From: Terrabacter sp. Root181 | Lineage (GTDB): Bacteria; Actinomycetota; Actinomycetes; Actinomycetales; Dermatophilaceae | Direction: 5' to 3' | Assembly (NCBI RefSeq): GCF_001428505.1 | Contig: NZ_LMHU01000008.1 | Coordinates: 1 to 64,000 of the forward strand | Length of the DNA: 64,000 bases | Shown here: piece by piece, positions 22,186 through 32,286 of the stretch | Numbering within the stretch: position 1 is the stretch's first letter | How the letters are laid out: each line of letters opens with the position of its first letter | Position numbers and translations under genes: made by a program | Notes under the pieces: model-generated | What the model was told of the DNA's origin: nothing | The model's input: the letters and a program-made list of their open reading frames with translations, nothing else | Databases searched by the model: none

Positions 22186-23577
22186 TCAGGAGGGCAGCAC
22201 GATCGAGACCGCGTGTATGAGCATGCCGATGAGTCCACCCACGAGCGTGCCGTTGATCCGGATGAACTGGAGGTCCCGACCCACCTGCAGCTCGACGCGC
22301 TCGGCGGTCTCCTTGCCGTCCCAGCGGTCGACGGTGTCGCTGATGATGCGGGTCAGCTCCGTGCCGTAGCGGTCGATCGCATAGATCGTCGCGTCGCAGA
22401 TGCGGACGTCGATGCGCTCGCGCAGGGCGGCATCGGCGAGCAGTCGCTCGGCGAGCGCCGTCACCTCCGTGACGGCGCGGACGCGCACGGGGCCGCCCTC
22501 GTCCTCGAGCGCCGCGATGACGACGGCACGGAACGAGCCCCACAGCGACATCGCCGTGTCGGCCACCTGCGGGTGCGACAGGACCCGCTCCTTGAGGCGC
22601 TCCGCCTTGGCCTGTGTCACGGGGTCGTGCTGCAGGTCGTCCGCGAGGTCGATGAGCAGCTTGTCGAGCGCGAGGCGCACGTCGTGGCGGGGGTCGTTGC
22701 GGATGTCGCCGAGCCACTTGAGGGCCTCGACGTGGACCTTGCGCGCCACGATGTCGTTGATGGCGTCGGGCACCCAGGCCGGCGCGCGCTGCGTGATGAG
22801 CGACTCGAAGACGTCCTCGTTGTCCACGAGCCAGATGCGGATCTCGTCGAGCGCGAGGTCGACCAGGCCGACGTGCGCCTCGTCGCGCACCACCTGGTCG
22901 AGGAGCCCACCGGCGAGCGAGCTGATCGGCTCCTGCGCGAGACGCGGCAGCAGGGCCTGCTCGATGACGGCGCGGACGTCCTCGTCGGGGATGCGGTGCA
23001 GTGCGTGGACCGTGACCGTGGCCACCTCGTCGACGAGCCGCTTCGCGTGACCGGGGTGGAGCGCCCACTCGGCCGCACGGCGCGTGGGCTCCGCATCGAG
23101 CACCCGCTCGCGGATGATGTCCTCGCGCATGAAGTTCTCGCTGACGAACTCCTCGAGGCTGCGCCCGATCATCTCCTTCTTGCGCGGGATGAGTGCCGTG
23201 TGCGGGATGGGCAGGCCCAGCGGGTGCCGGAAGATCGCGGTGACGGCGAACCAGTCGGCGCAGGCGCCGACCATCGAGGCCTCGGCGCCGGCGTTGACGA
23301 AACCGAGGAGGCCGTCGTCGTGCCCCCGCGTCAGGACGTAGACGACAGCAGCGAACACGAGGAGCCCGGTGGCGACGAGCCGCATCCGCCGAAGGTCGCG
23401 TCGGCGCTGTGCGTCGAGGGCGGGGTCGACGATGAAGCCGAGGGGCCCGCTCGGGCCGCCGCCGGGGCCGCTGTGCCGGGCGGGCGTCGGTTTCCCGCCA
23501 GCGCGCGTCTCGGGAGGGACCTCGGGGTCGCGCTCCCGAGTCGCCTGGGGTGTGGTGTCCACGTCCGGCACCTCCAC
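22186..23577 (-). CDS. DUF445-family membrane protein
   Basis: Belongs to DUF445 (YjiN-like); function unknown. The hallmark GACADWFAVTAIFRHPLG, then IPHTALIPRKKEMIG, lies at about residues 100-140. There is one membrane helix near 65-83 (LVATGLLVFAAVVYVLT), a long alpha-helical soluble middle, and a C-terminal hydrophobic helix (GGLIGMLIHAVSIVL). A Pro/Gly-rich N-terminus of about 45 residues precedes the conserved part. It is convergent with ohrR (30-base gap), and upstream lies the sseB-like gene on the same strand. Confidence 0.88.
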   Translation of the reverse strand: MEVPDVDTTPQATRERDPEVPPETRAGGKPTPARHSGPGGGPSGPLGFIVDPALDAQRRRDLRRMRLVATGLLVFAAVVYVLTRGHDDGLLGFVNAGAEASMVGACADWFAVTAIFRHPLGLPIPHTALIPRKKEMIGRSLEEFVSENFMREDIIRERVLDAEPTRRAAEWALHPGHAKRLVDEVATVTVHALHRIPDEDVRAVIEQALLPRLAQEPISSLAGGLLDQVVRDEAHVGLVDLALDEIRIWLVDNEDVFESLITQRAPAWVPDAINDIVARKVHVEALKWLGDIRNDPRHDVRLALDKLLIDLADDLQHDPVTQAKAERLKERVLSHPQVADTAMSLWGSFRAVVIAALEDEGGPVRVRAVTEVTALAERLLADAALRERIDVRICDATIYAIDRYGTELTRIISDTVDRWDGKETAERVELQVGRDLQFIRINGTLVGGLIGMLIHAVSIVLPS

Positions 23578-23588
23578 GGGTGATGTGC

Positions 23589-24380
23589 TCAGCGCGCCGC
23601 TTCGAGCGCGAAGGTCAGAGCATCGATCCTCGCACGGGTCTCGCCGTCGGTCGCGATCCGCTCCCCGATCCGTGTCGCGATCGCGCCGACGAGGTCGGCG
23701 TCGCGGCCGGGCGCCAGGGTCAGCACGACCCGCAGCACGCCGGCTCCGGCCGGCTCACCGGCCTCCACCCGGTGGCCCGACACCTGCGGTTCGGCCTCGA
23801 CGGCCGCTCGCACCGCCGCCGCCACGTGCGCGTCGCGATGACTCGGCTCCCACGGCCGCTCCTGCGCGAGCGCCCACAGCATGCTCGGCCGCAGGACGGT
23901 CGCGTGGGACGAGGCGACGTCGACGAGCAGCACGTGGCACTCCTCGCTGATCGCCGCCTGCGCCGCGGCGGCCGCGCGCACCGGCACGGGCCGGGCACTC
24001 GGGTCCCACGCGGCGAGGCTCTCGAGGGAGGTGAACATCGGCAGCGCCCGTGACCCGTCGGGGGACGTCAGGGTGACGGCGGCCATGTCGCTGCGCGTGT
24101 CGACGGCGTGTGGCCCGGACTCGTCCACCTCGGACGCCACGGCGACCACCGGGACGAGCCAGCGTGCCTGCGCGACGCGTTCCATGACAGCCGTCTCCGC
24201 GTCGTCGCCCGGCACGTCGTGCGCCGCGACCAGTGCCGCGACGAGCTCGGCGTCGGCCGCTCCCGTGTCGCCCGCGAAGCCGTGTGAGGGGATCGCCTTG
24301 CCCTCCCAGGCCTGGCCGGCGGAGTCGGCCGGTCTCCCCTGCTCGTCGTGACGTCCCGAGGCGGGGGTCGCGCCGGTCAT
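23589..24380 (-). CDS. SseB-family protein
   Basis: 263-residue soluble protein resembling the SseB family, which in actinobacteria commonly lies beside hisA/priA; the molecular role is unknown. Visible features are the domain core [14 protein letters not shown] and the [15 protein letters not shown] stretch typical of SseB N-domains, and a C-terminal half rich in Ala with [19 protein letters not shown]. It starts at ATG 24380, overlapping the priA stop by 4 bases, so it is translated together with priA. Confidence 0.72.
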   Translation of the reverse strand: MTGATPASGRHDEQGRPADSAGQAWEGKAIPSHGFAGDTGAADAELVAALVAAHDVPGDDAETAVMERVAQARWLVPVVAVASEVDESGPHAVDTRSDMAAVTLTSPDGSRALPMFTSLESLAAWDPSARPVPVRAAAAAQAAISEECHVLLVDVASSHATVLRPSMLWALAQERPWEPSHRDAHVAAAVRAAVEAEPQVSGHRVEAGEPAGAGVLRVVLTLAPGRDADLVGAIATRIGERIATDGETRARIDALTFALEAAR

Positions 24381-25135
24381 GAGCCCGGGTGCCCGGCGAC
24401 GTCAAGGGCCTCGGGCAGGGTGAACGCGCCACGGTAGAGGGCCGATCCGACGATGGCCCCCTCGACACCCTCGCCGACGAGCTCGCGGATCGTCGCGATG
24501 TCCCCGAGGGTCGAGACGCCTCCGCTCGCGACCACCGGACGGTCGGTGCGGGCGCACACGTCTCGCAGCAGCTGGACGTTGGGTCCCTGGAGCATGCCGT
24601 CCTTGTTGACGTCGGTGACGACGTAGCGCGCGCAGCCCTCGGCGTCGAGGCGCGCGAGCGTCTCCCAGAGGTCACCGCCCTCGCGGGTCCACCCGCGGGC
24701 CGCGAGCGTCGTGCCCCGCACGTCGAGGCCGATCGCGACACGGTCACCGTGGGCGGCGATGACCGAGGCCGTCCACTCCGGGTCCTCCAGGGCCGCGGTG
24801 CCGATGTTGACGCGGCGACAGCCGGTCGCGAGCGCCGCGTCGAGCGAGTCGGTGTCTCGGATGCCGCCCGAGAGCTCGACCTGCAGGTCGAGTCGCCCGA
24901 CGATCGAGGCGATGAGGTCGCGGTTGGTGCCGCGACCGAAGGCGGCGTCGAGGTCGACGAGGTGGATCCACTCGGCTCCCTGCTCCTGCCAGCGCAGGGC
25001 CGCCTCCCACGGGTCGCCGAACTCGCCGCCGGTGCCGGCGACGCCCTGGACCAGCTGGACGGCACGGCCGCCCGCGATGTCGACGGCGGGCAGCAGCTCG
25101 AGGTGGGGCTGGGCGTCGTGGTGCTGGCCGGTCAT
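24377..25135 (-). CDS. priA: PriA/HisA phosphoribosyl isomerase
   Basis: TIM-barrel isomerase converting ProFAR to PRFAR in histidine synthesis. Actinobacterial PriA usually also performs the TrpF step of tryptophan synthesis. The catalytic aspartates are in [15 protein letters not shown] (near residue 19) and [10 protein letters not shown]; phosphate-binding loops are LSGGIRD and VASGGVS. The length is 252 residues. The dual function is inferred from phylum and not shown here, since trpF was not sought outside the window. It is split off from the rest of the his genes by a plus-strand gene. Confidence 0.94.
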   Translation of the reverse strand: MTGQHHDAQPHLELLPAVDIAGGRAVQLVQGVAGTGGEFGDPWEAALRWQEQGAEWIHLVDLDAAFGRGTNRDLIASIVGRLDLQVELSGGIRDTDSLDAALATGCRRVNIGTAALEDPEWTASVIAAHGDRVAIGLDVRGTTLAARGWTREGGDLWETLARLDAEGCARYVVTDVNKDGMLQGPNVQLLRDVCARTDRPVVASGGVSTLGDIATIRELVGEGVEGAIVGSALYRGAFTLPEALDVAGHPGS

Positions 25136-25395
25136 CGGGTCGGCTCCTCGGGTCGGTCACGACCGTCGCGGTCGTGGTCGGTGGGTCGTGGTCGGTGTCA
25201 GGTGTGCCCGGGGCTCGGGACCCCGGACGTGCGACCACCGAGTATGCCGTGTGCCCGCGGCGCCGCTCCCGACGTGTCGGTCCGTGGATCGCACGCCCAC
25301 CACGGCGCGGTCGCCCTCCCCACGTTCTGCGCGTGCCATGTGGTGGCGTCTGGTACACCGGAGGGACCCGAACCTCGCGACGCACGGGAGCCGAC
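25136..25395. other. Divergent intergenic region between priA and the homocysteine methyltransferase gene
   Basis: 260 bases without a credible gene. An 8-base inverted repeat (25158-25165 with 25169-25176) and short GTGGTCGGTG repeats follow the priA start. Two divergent promoters must lie here, but I cannot point to clear hexamers. Confidence 0.4.
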
Positions 25396-26358
25396 ATGGA
25401 TCACCTGCCACAGCTGGCCGGTCGGCCGATGGTGACGGACGGTGGCCTGGAGACCGACCTCATCTTCAACCACGGGGTCGAGCTCGAGGAGTTCGCCGCC
25501 TACCCGTTGCTCGGCGACCCGGCCGGCCGCGAGCTGCTCACGGGCTACTACGACGCCTACGCCTCCATCGCCGCCCGGGCCGGGGCAGGCCTGCTCCTCG
25601 AGTCACCCACGTGGCGTGCCAACCCGGACTGGGGCGCGCGGCTCGGGCACTCGACGGCCGACCTGGACCGTGCCAACTCGGACGCCGTCGACCTGCTGGC
25701 GTCGCTGCGTGTCAGGTATGCCGCCGAGCTCGGGCTGCGCGACGTCGTCGTCGTCGGGGTGGTGGGCCCGCGTGGCGACGGCTACCTCAGTGCCGGCGCG
25801 CCGAGCCCGGCCGAGGCCGCCGACTACCACCTCGCTCAGGTGACGACGTTCGCCAAGGCGGGCGTGGACGTCGTCACGGCATACACCCTCACCACCGCCG
25901 GCGAGGCGATCGGGGTCGTCCAGTCATGCCGGGAGCGCGGGCTGCCCGTGGCGATCTCGTTCACGGTGGAGGTCGACGGGCGGCTCCCCGACGGGACGAC
26001 GCTCGCCGAGACGATCTCCGAGGTCGACGACCGGGCAGCGCCGGACTACTACCTCGTCAACTGTGCCCACCCGCAGCACGTGCTCGCAGGGCTGGACGCC
26101 GACGTCGACGTGAGCGGTTGGCGCAGCAGGCTGCTCGGGCTGCGCTACAACGCGTCGACGCGCAGCCATGCGGAGCTTGACGACGCCGACGACCTGGACG
26201 CGGGCGACCTCGACACGATCTCGGCGGGACACGACCGGGTGGTCGGACGGCTCCCGGGTGTCACGGTCGTCGGAGGGTGCTGTGGCACCGACGCCTCTCA
26301 CGTCGCACGGCTCTGGGGCGTCGACCCGGGCGTCGTCGACCGAGACCGCTTGCGCTGA
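25396..26358 (+). CDS. Homocysteine S-methyltransferase family protein
   Basis: Zinc-dependent methyl transfer to homocysteine, probably from S-methylmethionine or a betaine-like donor (MmuM/BHMT group). The zinc ligands are in place: Cys223 in LVNCAHP and Cys295-Cys296 in VGGCCGTD. The N-terminal VTDGGLETDLIF is typical. The length is 320 residues. The ATG at 25396 with GGGAG 5-6 bases upstream was preferred over in-frame upstream codons. It is transcribed against its his neighbours, so it is a separate unit. Confidence 0.9.
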   Translation: MDHLPQLAGRPMVTDGGLETDLIFNHGVELEEFAAYPLLGDPAGRELLTGYYDAYASIAARAGAGLLLESPTWRANPDWGARLGHSTADLDRANSDAVDLLASLRVRYAAELGLRDVVVVGVVGPRGDGYLSAGAPSPAEAADYHLAQVTTFAKAGVDVVTAYTLTTAGEAIGVVQSCRERGLPVAISFTVEVDGRLPDGTTLAETISEVDDRAAPDYYLVNCAHPQHVLAGLDADVDVSGWRSRLLGLRYNASTRSHAELDDADDLDAGDLDTISAGHDRVVGRLPGVTVVGGCCGTDASHVARLWGVDPGVVDRDRLR

Positions 26359-26364
26359 ACGGTG

Positions 26365-26826
26365 TCACGGCCCCGGCGTGGCGGGCGGGGCGGTGGGAGC
26401 CGGCGGCTCCGATGCCGGCGCGGTGGCCGGTGCGGTCGGCTCGCCCCCGCCCGGCGCGGGAGCCACCTCCGGAGCGGACGGGCCGTCCGGAGTGGTGTCG
26501 ACGCCTCCCCCGGCGGCGAGCTCGGCCCGGTGACGCCAGAGGACGTATCCCAGCCCGGCGACGACGACCACGACGACGAGGACGATGCGCGCAGGCCACG
26601 AAAGGTCGAGCAGGGTCGTCACGACGAGCGTGCCGAGTGCCGTGCCCACCGCCGTCGGCAGGCCCGGGCGGCTGCTCCGGCGCCGCGGGTAGAGCGCGCC
26701 GGACGAGGACCGCCGCGTCGACGACGCGGTCCGCCCGGTCGTGCTCTTCGTCGCACTCGTGGTCGTCCTGGTCGTGCGCTTCCTGCTCGAACTGCTGGAG
26801 CTGCTCGCCGTCTTCCTCGTCGCCAC
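26365..26826 (-). CDS. Hypothetical membrane protein with basic Ser/Thr-rich N-terminus
   Basis: 153 residues, unknown function. Residues 1-55 are almost entirely Ser, Thr, Arg and Lys; one or two hydrophobic helices follow (about 57-90), then a short basic RHRAEL stretch, and the last 45 residues are Pro/Ala/Gly-rich with an acidic tinge. This looks like a small membrane protein with disordered ends. It lies 55 bases behind hisH on the same strand, and its stop is 6 bases from that of the convergent methyltransferase. Low complexity makes homology calls unsafe. Confidence 0.6.
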   Translation of the reverse strand: MATRKTASSSSSSSRKRTTRTTTSATKSTTGRTASSTRRSSSGALYPRRRSSRPGLPTAVGTALGTLVVTTLLDLSWPARIVLVVVVVVAGLGYVLWRHRAELAAGGGVDTTPDGPSAPEVAPAPGGGEPTAPATAPASEPPAPTAPPATPGP

Positions 26827-26881
26827 GATCCACTCCTCGTCGAGGTCCCGGCCGCCGGTCAGTCGGCGGACGGCAACCCGG

Positions 26882-27520
26882 TCACAGGTTGCGGACCCAG
26901 TTCTCGAGCAGGTGCAGCCCGGCGTCGCCGGACTTCTCGGGGTGGAACTGGGTCGCGCTCAGGGGCCCATTCTCGACCGCCGCGACGAACTTCGCACCGT
27001 GACGCGCCCACGTGACCGCAGGTGCGACCCGGGCGAAGGCGCCAGTGGCCTCGAGCGTCCACTGCTGCACCGCATAGGAGTGGACGAAGTAGAAGCGCTC
27101 GTGCTCGACCCCGGCGAAGAGGCGCGAGCCCTCGGCGACCTCGACCTCGGACCAGCCCATGTGCGGCACGACGTCGGCCGGGAGGCGCTCGACGGTGCCG
27201 GGCCACTCCGCGAGCCCCTCGAGGGGGTGGTCGGACGGCTCGGTCGAGCCGTCGAAGAGCGCCTGCATGCCGACGCAGACGCCGAGGACCGCCCGGCCCC
27301 CGCTGATCCGTCGACCGATGATGCGGGGTCCGTGCGCGGCCGCGAGGCCCGCCACGCAGGCATGGAAGTTGCCGACGCCCGGCACGAAGAGGCCGTCGGC
27401 CTCGAGGGCGCGGACGGGGTCGGACGTCAGCGTGACCGTGGCGCCGACGCGCTCGAGGGCGCGCACGGCCGACCGGACGTTGCCGCTGCCGTAGTCGAGG
27501 ACGACGACCTCGGCACTCAT
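26882..27520 (-). CDS. hisH: Imidazole glycerol phosphate synthase glutaminase subunit
   Basis: Class I glutamine amidotransferase that feeds ammonia to HisF. The catalytic triad is visible: Cys82 in [12 protein letters not shown] and the His/Glu pair in [11 protein letters not shown]. The start [11 protein letters not shown] is typical. The length is 212 residues. It follows hisB by 16 bases. Its partner hisF is not in the window and presumably lies elsewhere on the chromosome. Confidence 0.96.
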   Translation of the reverse strand: MSAEVVVLDYGSGNVRSAVRALERVGATVTLTSDPVRALEADGLFVPGVGNFHACVAGLAAAHGPRIIGRRISGGRAVLGVCVGMQALFDGSTEPSDHPLEGLAEWPGTVERLPADVVPHMGWSEVEVAEGSRLFAGVEHERFYFVHSYAVQQWTLEATGAFARVAPAVTWARHGAKFVAAVENGPLSATQFHPEKSGDAGLHLLENWVRNL

Positions 27521-27536
27521 CGACGAACCACCATCG

Positions 27537-28145
27537 TCAGAGCGCTCCCTTGGCGCTCGGGATGCCCACGACGCGGGGGTCGGGCGCGATCGCGGCGCGA
27601 AGCGCCCGGGCGACCGCCTTGAACTGCGCCTCGACGATGTGGTGGGGGTCGCGACCGGCGAGGACGCGGACGTGCAGGCACAGTCCTGCGTTGTAGGCGA
27701 AGGACTCGAGGACGTGGCGGGTCATCGAGCCGGTGAAGTGTCCGCCGATGAGGGCGTACTGCTGCCCCTCGGGCTCGCCCTCGTGCACGACGTAGGGACG
27801 GCCGGCCACGTCGACGACGGCGTGGCACAGGGCCTCGTCGAGCGGGACCGTGGCGTCGCCGAAGCGGGAGATGCCGGCCTTGTCGCCCAGGGCCTCGCGC
27901 AGGGCCCGGCCGAGGACGATCGCGGTGTCCTCGACCGTGTGGTGCACGTCGACGTCGACGTCTCCGGTGGCCTTGACGGTGAGGTCGATGAGCGAGTGCT
28001 TGCTCAGCGAGTGGAGCATGTGGTCGTAGAACGGGACGCCGGTCGAGATGTCGGACGTGCCGGTGCCGTCGAGGTCGAGCCAGAGCTCGACGGACGACTC
28101 GGACGTCGCACGGCTGATCGTCGCGGTGCGGCTGGTGGGGCTCAT
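27537..28145 (-). CDS. hisB: Imidazoleglycerol-phosphate dehydratase
   Basis: Manganese enzyme that dehydrates IGP to imidazole acetol phosphate. The two metal-binding motifs are [13 protein letters not shown] and [12 protein letters not shown], with FYDHMLH near the start. It is 202 residues, the monofunctional form without the phosphatase domain. The ATG at 28145 overlaps the hisC stop (ATGA). Confidence 0.97.
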   Translation of the reverse strand: MSPTSRTATISRATSESSVELWLDLDGTGTSDISTGVPFYDHMLHSLSKHSLIDLTVKATGDVDVDVHHTVEDTAIVLGRALREALGDKAGISRFGDATVPLDEALCHAVVDVAGRPYVVHEGEPEGQQYALIGGHFTGSMTRHVLESFAYNAGLCLHVRVLAGRDPHHIVEAQFKAVARALRAAIAPDPRVVGIPSAKGAL

Positions 28146-29311
28146 GCGGGCGGCTCCTGCCGGTCGGCGCTGCTGGGGAGGACGTGGGCCGGGGCGAGAC
28201 GGGTCATCGCCTCGAGGAATGCGGTCGTCTCGTGGGGGTCGCCCGCCGTGACGCGCAGGTGATGGGCGATGCCCATGTCGCGGACCAGGACCCCCTCGTC
28301 GAGCAGGGCGTTCCACGTGGCCTTCTCGTCGCGGAGGCCACCGAACAGGACGAAGTTGCTGTCGCTGGCGACGGGGCGCGCGCCGAGCTCGGAGAGGCGG
28401 TCGACGATGCGGTCGCGCTGGTGCTTGATGACCTCGACCGTGCCGAGCATCACGTCGGCGTGCTCGAGGGCGATCCGGGCGATCGTCTGCGTCGGGCTGC
28501 TCAGGTGGTAGGGCAGGCGCACGAGACGGAGCGCGTCGACGAGCTCGGGTGCCGCCACGAGGTAGCCGAGACGACCGCCGGCGAAGGCGAACGCCTTGCT
28601 CATGGTGCGCGTCACCACGAGCCGGGGGTGTTCGGCGAGCAGCGTCAGCGCGGACCGCGTGCCGGGACGGGCGAACTCGGCGTAGGCCTCGTCGACGACG
28701 ACAATGGCGTTCGGGGCCGCCTCGAGCACGGCACCGATGACCTCGAACGGCAGCGCCGTGCCGGTCGGGTTGTTGGGCGAGCAGAGGAAGACGATGGACG
28801 GGTCGTGCGCCCGCGCCTGCTGCGCTGCCGACTCCGCGGTCAGGTCGAAGGCGTCGGGATCCGTTGCGGCAGAACGGAGCCCGTCGACCCACGTGGTGCC
28901 GTGCGTCTCGCTGATGATCGGGTGCATCGAGTAGCTCGGGGTGAACCCGAGCGCCACGCGCCCGTGGCCGCCGAAGGCCTGGACGATGTGCGAGAGCACC
29001 TCGTTGGAGCCGTTGCCCGCCCACACCTGCTCAGGCGTCACCGACACCCCCGACTGCTTCTCGAGGTATGCCGTAAGCGCCTTGCGCAGGTCGGTGAACT
29101 CGCGGTCGGGGTAGCGGTTGAGCGACGCCACGTCGTCGGCGAGCGCCGCGACCACGGCGTCGACGACGACCTGCGGCACCGGGTAGGAGTTCTCGTTGGT
29201 GTTGAGCCGCACCGGCACGTCGAGCTGCGGGGCGCCGTAGGGCGTGCGGCCACGCAGGTCCGGCCGCAGGAGCCGCTGGACCTCGTCGGCAGCCGTGGGG
29301 CCCTCGGTCAC
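28142..29311 (-). CDS. hisC: Histidinol-phosphate aminotransferase
   Basis: PLP enzyme making histidinol phosphate; the fold I signature is clear. The Schiff-base lysine is in [17 protein letters not shown], the cofactor-phosphate region in AGNGSNEVL, and [11 protein letters not shown] and VVDEAYAEF are conserved. The length is 389 residues. GTG 29311 overlaps the hisD stop in a GTGA arrangement. Confidence 0.96.
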   Translation of the reverse strand: MTEGPTAADEVQRLLRPDLRGRTPYGAPQLDVPVRLNTNENSYPVPQVVVDAVVAALADDVASLNRYPDREFTDLRKALTAYLEKQSGVSVTPEQVWAGNGSNEVLSHIVQAFGGHGRVALGFTPSYSMHPIISETHGTTWVDGLRSAATDPDAFDLTAESAAQQARAHDPSIVFLCSPNNPTGTALPFEVIGAVLEAAPNAIVVVDEAYAEFARPGTRSALTLLAEHPRLVVTRTMSKAFAFAGGRLGYLVAAPELVDALRLVRLPYHLSSPTQTIARIALEHADVMLGTVEVIKHQRDRIVDRLSELGARPVASDSNFVLFGGLRDEKATWNALLDEGVLVRDMGIAHHLRVTAGDPHETTAFLEAMTRLAPAHVLPSSADRQEPPA

Positions 29312-30675
29312 CGGGGCACCTCGTCGCCGAAGCGCGCCGTCACGGCCTCACCGTGGGCCGGGAGGTCCTCGGCCTGGGCGAGCGTCACGACGTGGCGGGC
29401 GACCCCGCGCAGGGCCGGCTCGTCGTAGTCGACGACGTGGATGCCGCGCAGGAAGGACTGCACCGACAGGCCGCTCGAGTGGCATGCGCACCCGGCGGTG
29501 GGCAGCACGTGGTTGGAGCCGGCGGCGTAGTCACCGAGGCTGACCGGGCTGTGCGGACCGACGAAGACGGCACCCGCGTTGCGCACGCGGGCGGCGACTC
29601 CCGCAGCGTCGCGGGTCTGGATCTCGAGGTGCTCGGCGGCATACGCGTTGACGACGTCGAGACCCGCGTCGACGTCGTCGACGAGGACGATGCGCGACTG
29701 CGTGCCCTCGAGCGCCTCGGTGACACGTTCCGAGTGCTTCGTGGCGGGGACGCGCCGGGCCAGGGCCCGCACGGTCTTCTCGGCGAGCTCCTGACTGTCG
29801 GTGACGAGCACCGAGGCCGCGAGCGGGTCGTGCTCGGCCTGGCTCACGAGGTCGGCCGCCACGTGGTCGGGGTCGGCCGAGTCGTCGGCGAGGATCGCGA
29901 TCTCGGTGGGCCCGGCCTCGGCGTCGATGCCGATCAGGCCCTTGAGCAGCCGCTTGGCCGCGACGACCCAGATGTTGCCCGGGCCGGTGACGAGCGACAC
30001 GGGGTCGCACACGACCGGCTCGCCGTCGACCACGGCCCACTCGGGGTCGTCGTCGACGAAGCCGTGCGCGAACATCGCGACCGCCTGGGCGCCGCCGACG
30101 GCATACACCTCGTCGACACCGAGCAGCGCGCACGCCGCGAGGATCGTGGGGTTGGGGTAGCCGACGAACTCGCCGACGTTCTCGCGCTGCGGCGGGGACG
30201 CGACCGCCAGCGAGCCGACCCCGGCGAGCTGGGCGGGGACGACGTTCATGATGACGCTGCTCGGGTAGACCGCCAGGCCGCCGGGCACGTAGAGGCCCAC
30301 GCGGTCGACGGGGACCCACCGCTCGGTCACCGTGCCACCGGGGACGACCTGGGTCGTCGTGTCGGTGCGGCGCTGGTCGGCGTGGACGATGCGGGCGCGT
30401 CGGATCGACTCCTCGAGCGCGGCGCGCAGGTCGGGGTCGAGAGCAGCGAGGGCGGACTGGAGGACGGCCCGCGGCACTCGCAGGTGCGTCGGCCGCACCC
30501 CGTCGAACCGCTCGCCGAGGTCGCGCAGCGCGGCGGCCCCCCGATGCTCGACGTCCTCGCAGATCGGCCGCACCTGCTCGAGGGCGGCCGTGACGTCGAA
30601 CTCGGCTCGGGGCAGGGCCCGGCGCAGGAAGCGCACGTCTAGCGTGCGTCCGCGCAGGTCGAGGGAGGACATCAT
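29308..30675 (-). CDS. hisD: Histidinol dehydrogenase
   Basis: Zinc- and NAD-dependent oxidation of histidinol to histidine, the last pathway step. Conserved stretches include [35 protein letters not shown] and the AEHLEIQT histidine/glutamate pair. The length is 455 residues. Two consecutive ATGs (30675, 30672) begin the gene; no ribosome binding site is present, and TAGACT ends 8 bases upstream, so a leaderless message is likely. It is the first gene of the his run D-C-B-H. Confidence 0.96.
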   Translation of the reverse strand: MMSSLDLRGRTLDVRFLRRALPRAEFDVTAALEQVRPICEDVEHRGAAALRDLGERFDGVRPTHLRVPRAVLQSALAALDPDLRAALEESIRRARIVHADQRRTDTTTQVVPGGTVTERWVPVDRVGLYVPGGLAVYPSSVIMNVVPAQLAGVGSLAVASPPQRENVGEFVGYPNPTILAACALLGVDEVYAVGGAQAVAMFAHGFVDDDPEWAVVDGEPVVCDPVSLVTGPGNIWVVAAKRLLKGLIGIDAEAGPTEIAILADDSADPDHVAADLVSQAEHDPLAASVLVTDSQELAEKTVRALARRVPATKHSERVTEALEGTQSRIVLVDDVDAGLDVVNAYAAEHLEIQTRDAAGVAARVRNAGAVFVGPHSPVSLGDYAAGSNHVLPTAGCACHSSGLSVQSFLRGIHVVDYDEPALRGVARHVVTLAQAEDLPAHGEAVTARFGDEVPR

Positions 30676-30689
30676 GGTTCACCAGTCTA
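30676..30689 (-). promoter_or_regulatory. Leaderless-type -10 of the his operon
   Basis: TAGACT (30689-30684) followed by 8 bases and the first ATG of hisD. No Shine-Dalgarno sequence lies between. Confidence 0.5.
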
Positions 30690-30753
30690 GAAGGCGGTGC
30701 CGGGGGCGAGGACCACGGTCTCAGCGTGCGGAGCATGCCAGGACGCCCGTACG

Positions 30754-30819
30754 CGGTGCCGAGGCGGTGCCGAGGCGGCGCTGACGCGGTGCGGGCGCGG
30801 TGCGGGCGCGGTGCGGGCT
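30754..30819. repeat. Six-copy 11-base tandem repeat between hisD and the secreted nuclease
   Basis: Six consecutive units: two CGGTGCCGAGG, one degenerate CGGCGCTGACG, then two CGGTGCGGGCG and one CGGTGCGGGCT. The rest of the 288-base gap (30676-30963) shows no gene. The period of about one helical turn would place every CGGTG core on the same DNA face. Confidence 0.85.
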
Positions 30820-30963
30820 GCCGAATCTTGGACCGGGCCTGACGAAGGGCAGACCAACGACTGACCCGGCGTTCACGGCCGATCCGCCACGCTCGTGAGG
30901 TCGCCGCCCGACCGGGCGGTGGGTGCGTCATCCACCCGACTCCCCCGCCCGACAGGAGAACCC

Positions 30964-32226
30964 GTGCCCGTCGTCATCCCCCGGCGTCGCATCGCAGCCG
31001 TCGTCACCGGCATCGCCGTCGCCCTCGTCCCGCCCAGCCTCGCGCTCACGAGCGCGGCCGGCTCGCCCGCCACTACGATTGCGCTCCCCCGTGCCGCTGC
31101 CGCGCCGGCACTCGTCGCAGCGGCACCCCTCACGGTGTCGCAGGCCATCGGCTCGCAGACCGGCCAGAGCGCCACCGTCCGCGGCTACGTCGTGGGCCAG
31201 CCGACCGCGACGAGCACCGTCGTGCGGTCGAGCTTCCCCAGCGACTACGCGCTCGCGATCGCTGACTCCGCGTCCGAGACGTCGACGAGCCGGATGCTCT
31301 ACGTCCAGATCCCGTCGGCCTTCCGGTCCTCGTGGGGCCTGCGGAGCAACCCCTCCCTCATGGGCCTCCAGCTCGACGTCACCGGCGCCCTGTCGGCGTA
31401 CTTCTCGCACCCGGGCATGACGTCGACGAGCGCCTTCGCGTTCAGCGGCTCGTCGACGACCACGACCAGCCCGACGAGCACGACCACGAGCCCGACGTCG
31501 AGCCCGAGCCCGACCGGCACGACCAGCCCCTACGACTCGACCTACTACACGTCCGCGATCGGCAGGACCGGCTCGGCGCTGCACACCGAGCTGCACCGCA
31601 TCATCTCGAGCGGTGTCACGACGCTCACCTACGACCAGGTCTGGACGGCGCTCAAGGACACCGACCAGGACCCGGGCAACACCAACAACGTCGTCGAGAT
31701 CTACTCGGGCCGCTCGATGGCCAAGTCCGACAACGGCGGCGGCGTCGACCAGTGGAACCGCGAGCACGTCTGGGCCAAGAGCCACGGCGACTTCGGCACG
31801 GTCAGCGGCCCCGGCACCGACGTGCACCACCTGCGGCCGGAGGACGTCACGGTCAACTCCACGCGCGGCAACCTCGACTTCGACCTCGGCGGCTCGGCGG
31901 TGTCGCAGTGCACCGGCTGCCTGAGCGACGGCGACTCCTTCGAGCCGCGCAACGCGGTCAAGGGCGACGTGGCCCGGATGATCTTCTACATGGCGGTGCG
32001 CTGGGACGGCGGTGACGGCTTCGCCGACCTCGAGCCGAACAACCTCGTCGGCAACGGCACCGCCCCGCACATCGGCAAGATGTCGGTGCTCAGGCAGTGG
32101 AACCTGCAGGACCCGCCCGACGCATTCGAGAAGCGCCGCAACCAGGTCATCTTCGACACGTGGCAGCACAACCGGAACCCGTTCATCGACCACCCGGAGT
32201 GGGTCACCGAGATCTACGGCTCCTGA
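30964..32226 (+). CDS. Secreted endonuclease I-family nuclease with N-terminal OB-like domain
   Basis: Exported DNase/RNase. A basic start and hydrophobic core (residues 7-35) form a signal peptide. An OB-like domain of the DUF6359/YhcR type follows (about 57-160, with VRGYVVGQPTAT), then a 25-residue Ser/Thr/Pro linker. The endonuclease I domain (about 190-420) shows the His-Me finger elements REHVW (266-270), TDVHHLRP (285-292) and TRGNLDFD (300-307). Two cysteines in CTGCL may form a disulfide. The GTG at 30964 has AGGAG about 6 bases upstream. Bacillus YhcR has a related layout. The likely role is use of extracellular DNA. Confidence 0.88.
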   Translation: MPVVIPRRRIAAVVTGIAVALVPPSLALTSAAGSPATTIALPRAAAAPALVAAAPLTVSQAIGSQTGQSATVRGYVVGQPTATSTVVRSSFPSDYALAIADSASETSTSRMLYVQIPSAFRSSWGLRSNPSLMGLQLDVTGALSAYFSHPGMTSTSAFAFSGSSTTTTSPTSTTTSPTSSPSPTGTTSPYDSTYYTSAIGRTGSALHTELHRIISSGVTTLTYDQVWTALKDTDQDPGNTNNVVEIYSGRSMAKSDNGGGVDQWNREHVWAKSHGDFGTVSGPGTDVHHLRPEDVTVNSTRGNLDFDLGGSAVSQCTGCLSDGDSFEPRNAVKGDVARMIFYMAVRWDGGDGFADLEPNNLVGNGTAPHIGKMSVLRQWNLQDPPDAFEKRRNQVIFDTWQHNRNPFIDHPEWVTEIYGS

Positions 32227-32248
32227 GCCTTCCTGACTCCCTCGGCGG

Positions 32249-32286
32249 CGGCCGTGCTCACGACGTCTGGTCGATGAGCACGGCCG
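32249..32286. terminator. Bidirectional terminator between secreted nuclease and oligopeptidase genes
   Basis: 12-base arms (32249-32260 and 32275-32286) with a 14-base loop between convergent genes; the minus-strand stop codon lies inside one arm. Confidence 0.6.

Noticed and set aside
22213-23583. 456-codon plus-strand frame opposite the DUF445 gene
   Set aside because: Composition is that of an antisense shadow; the DUF445 signature on the other strand is clear.
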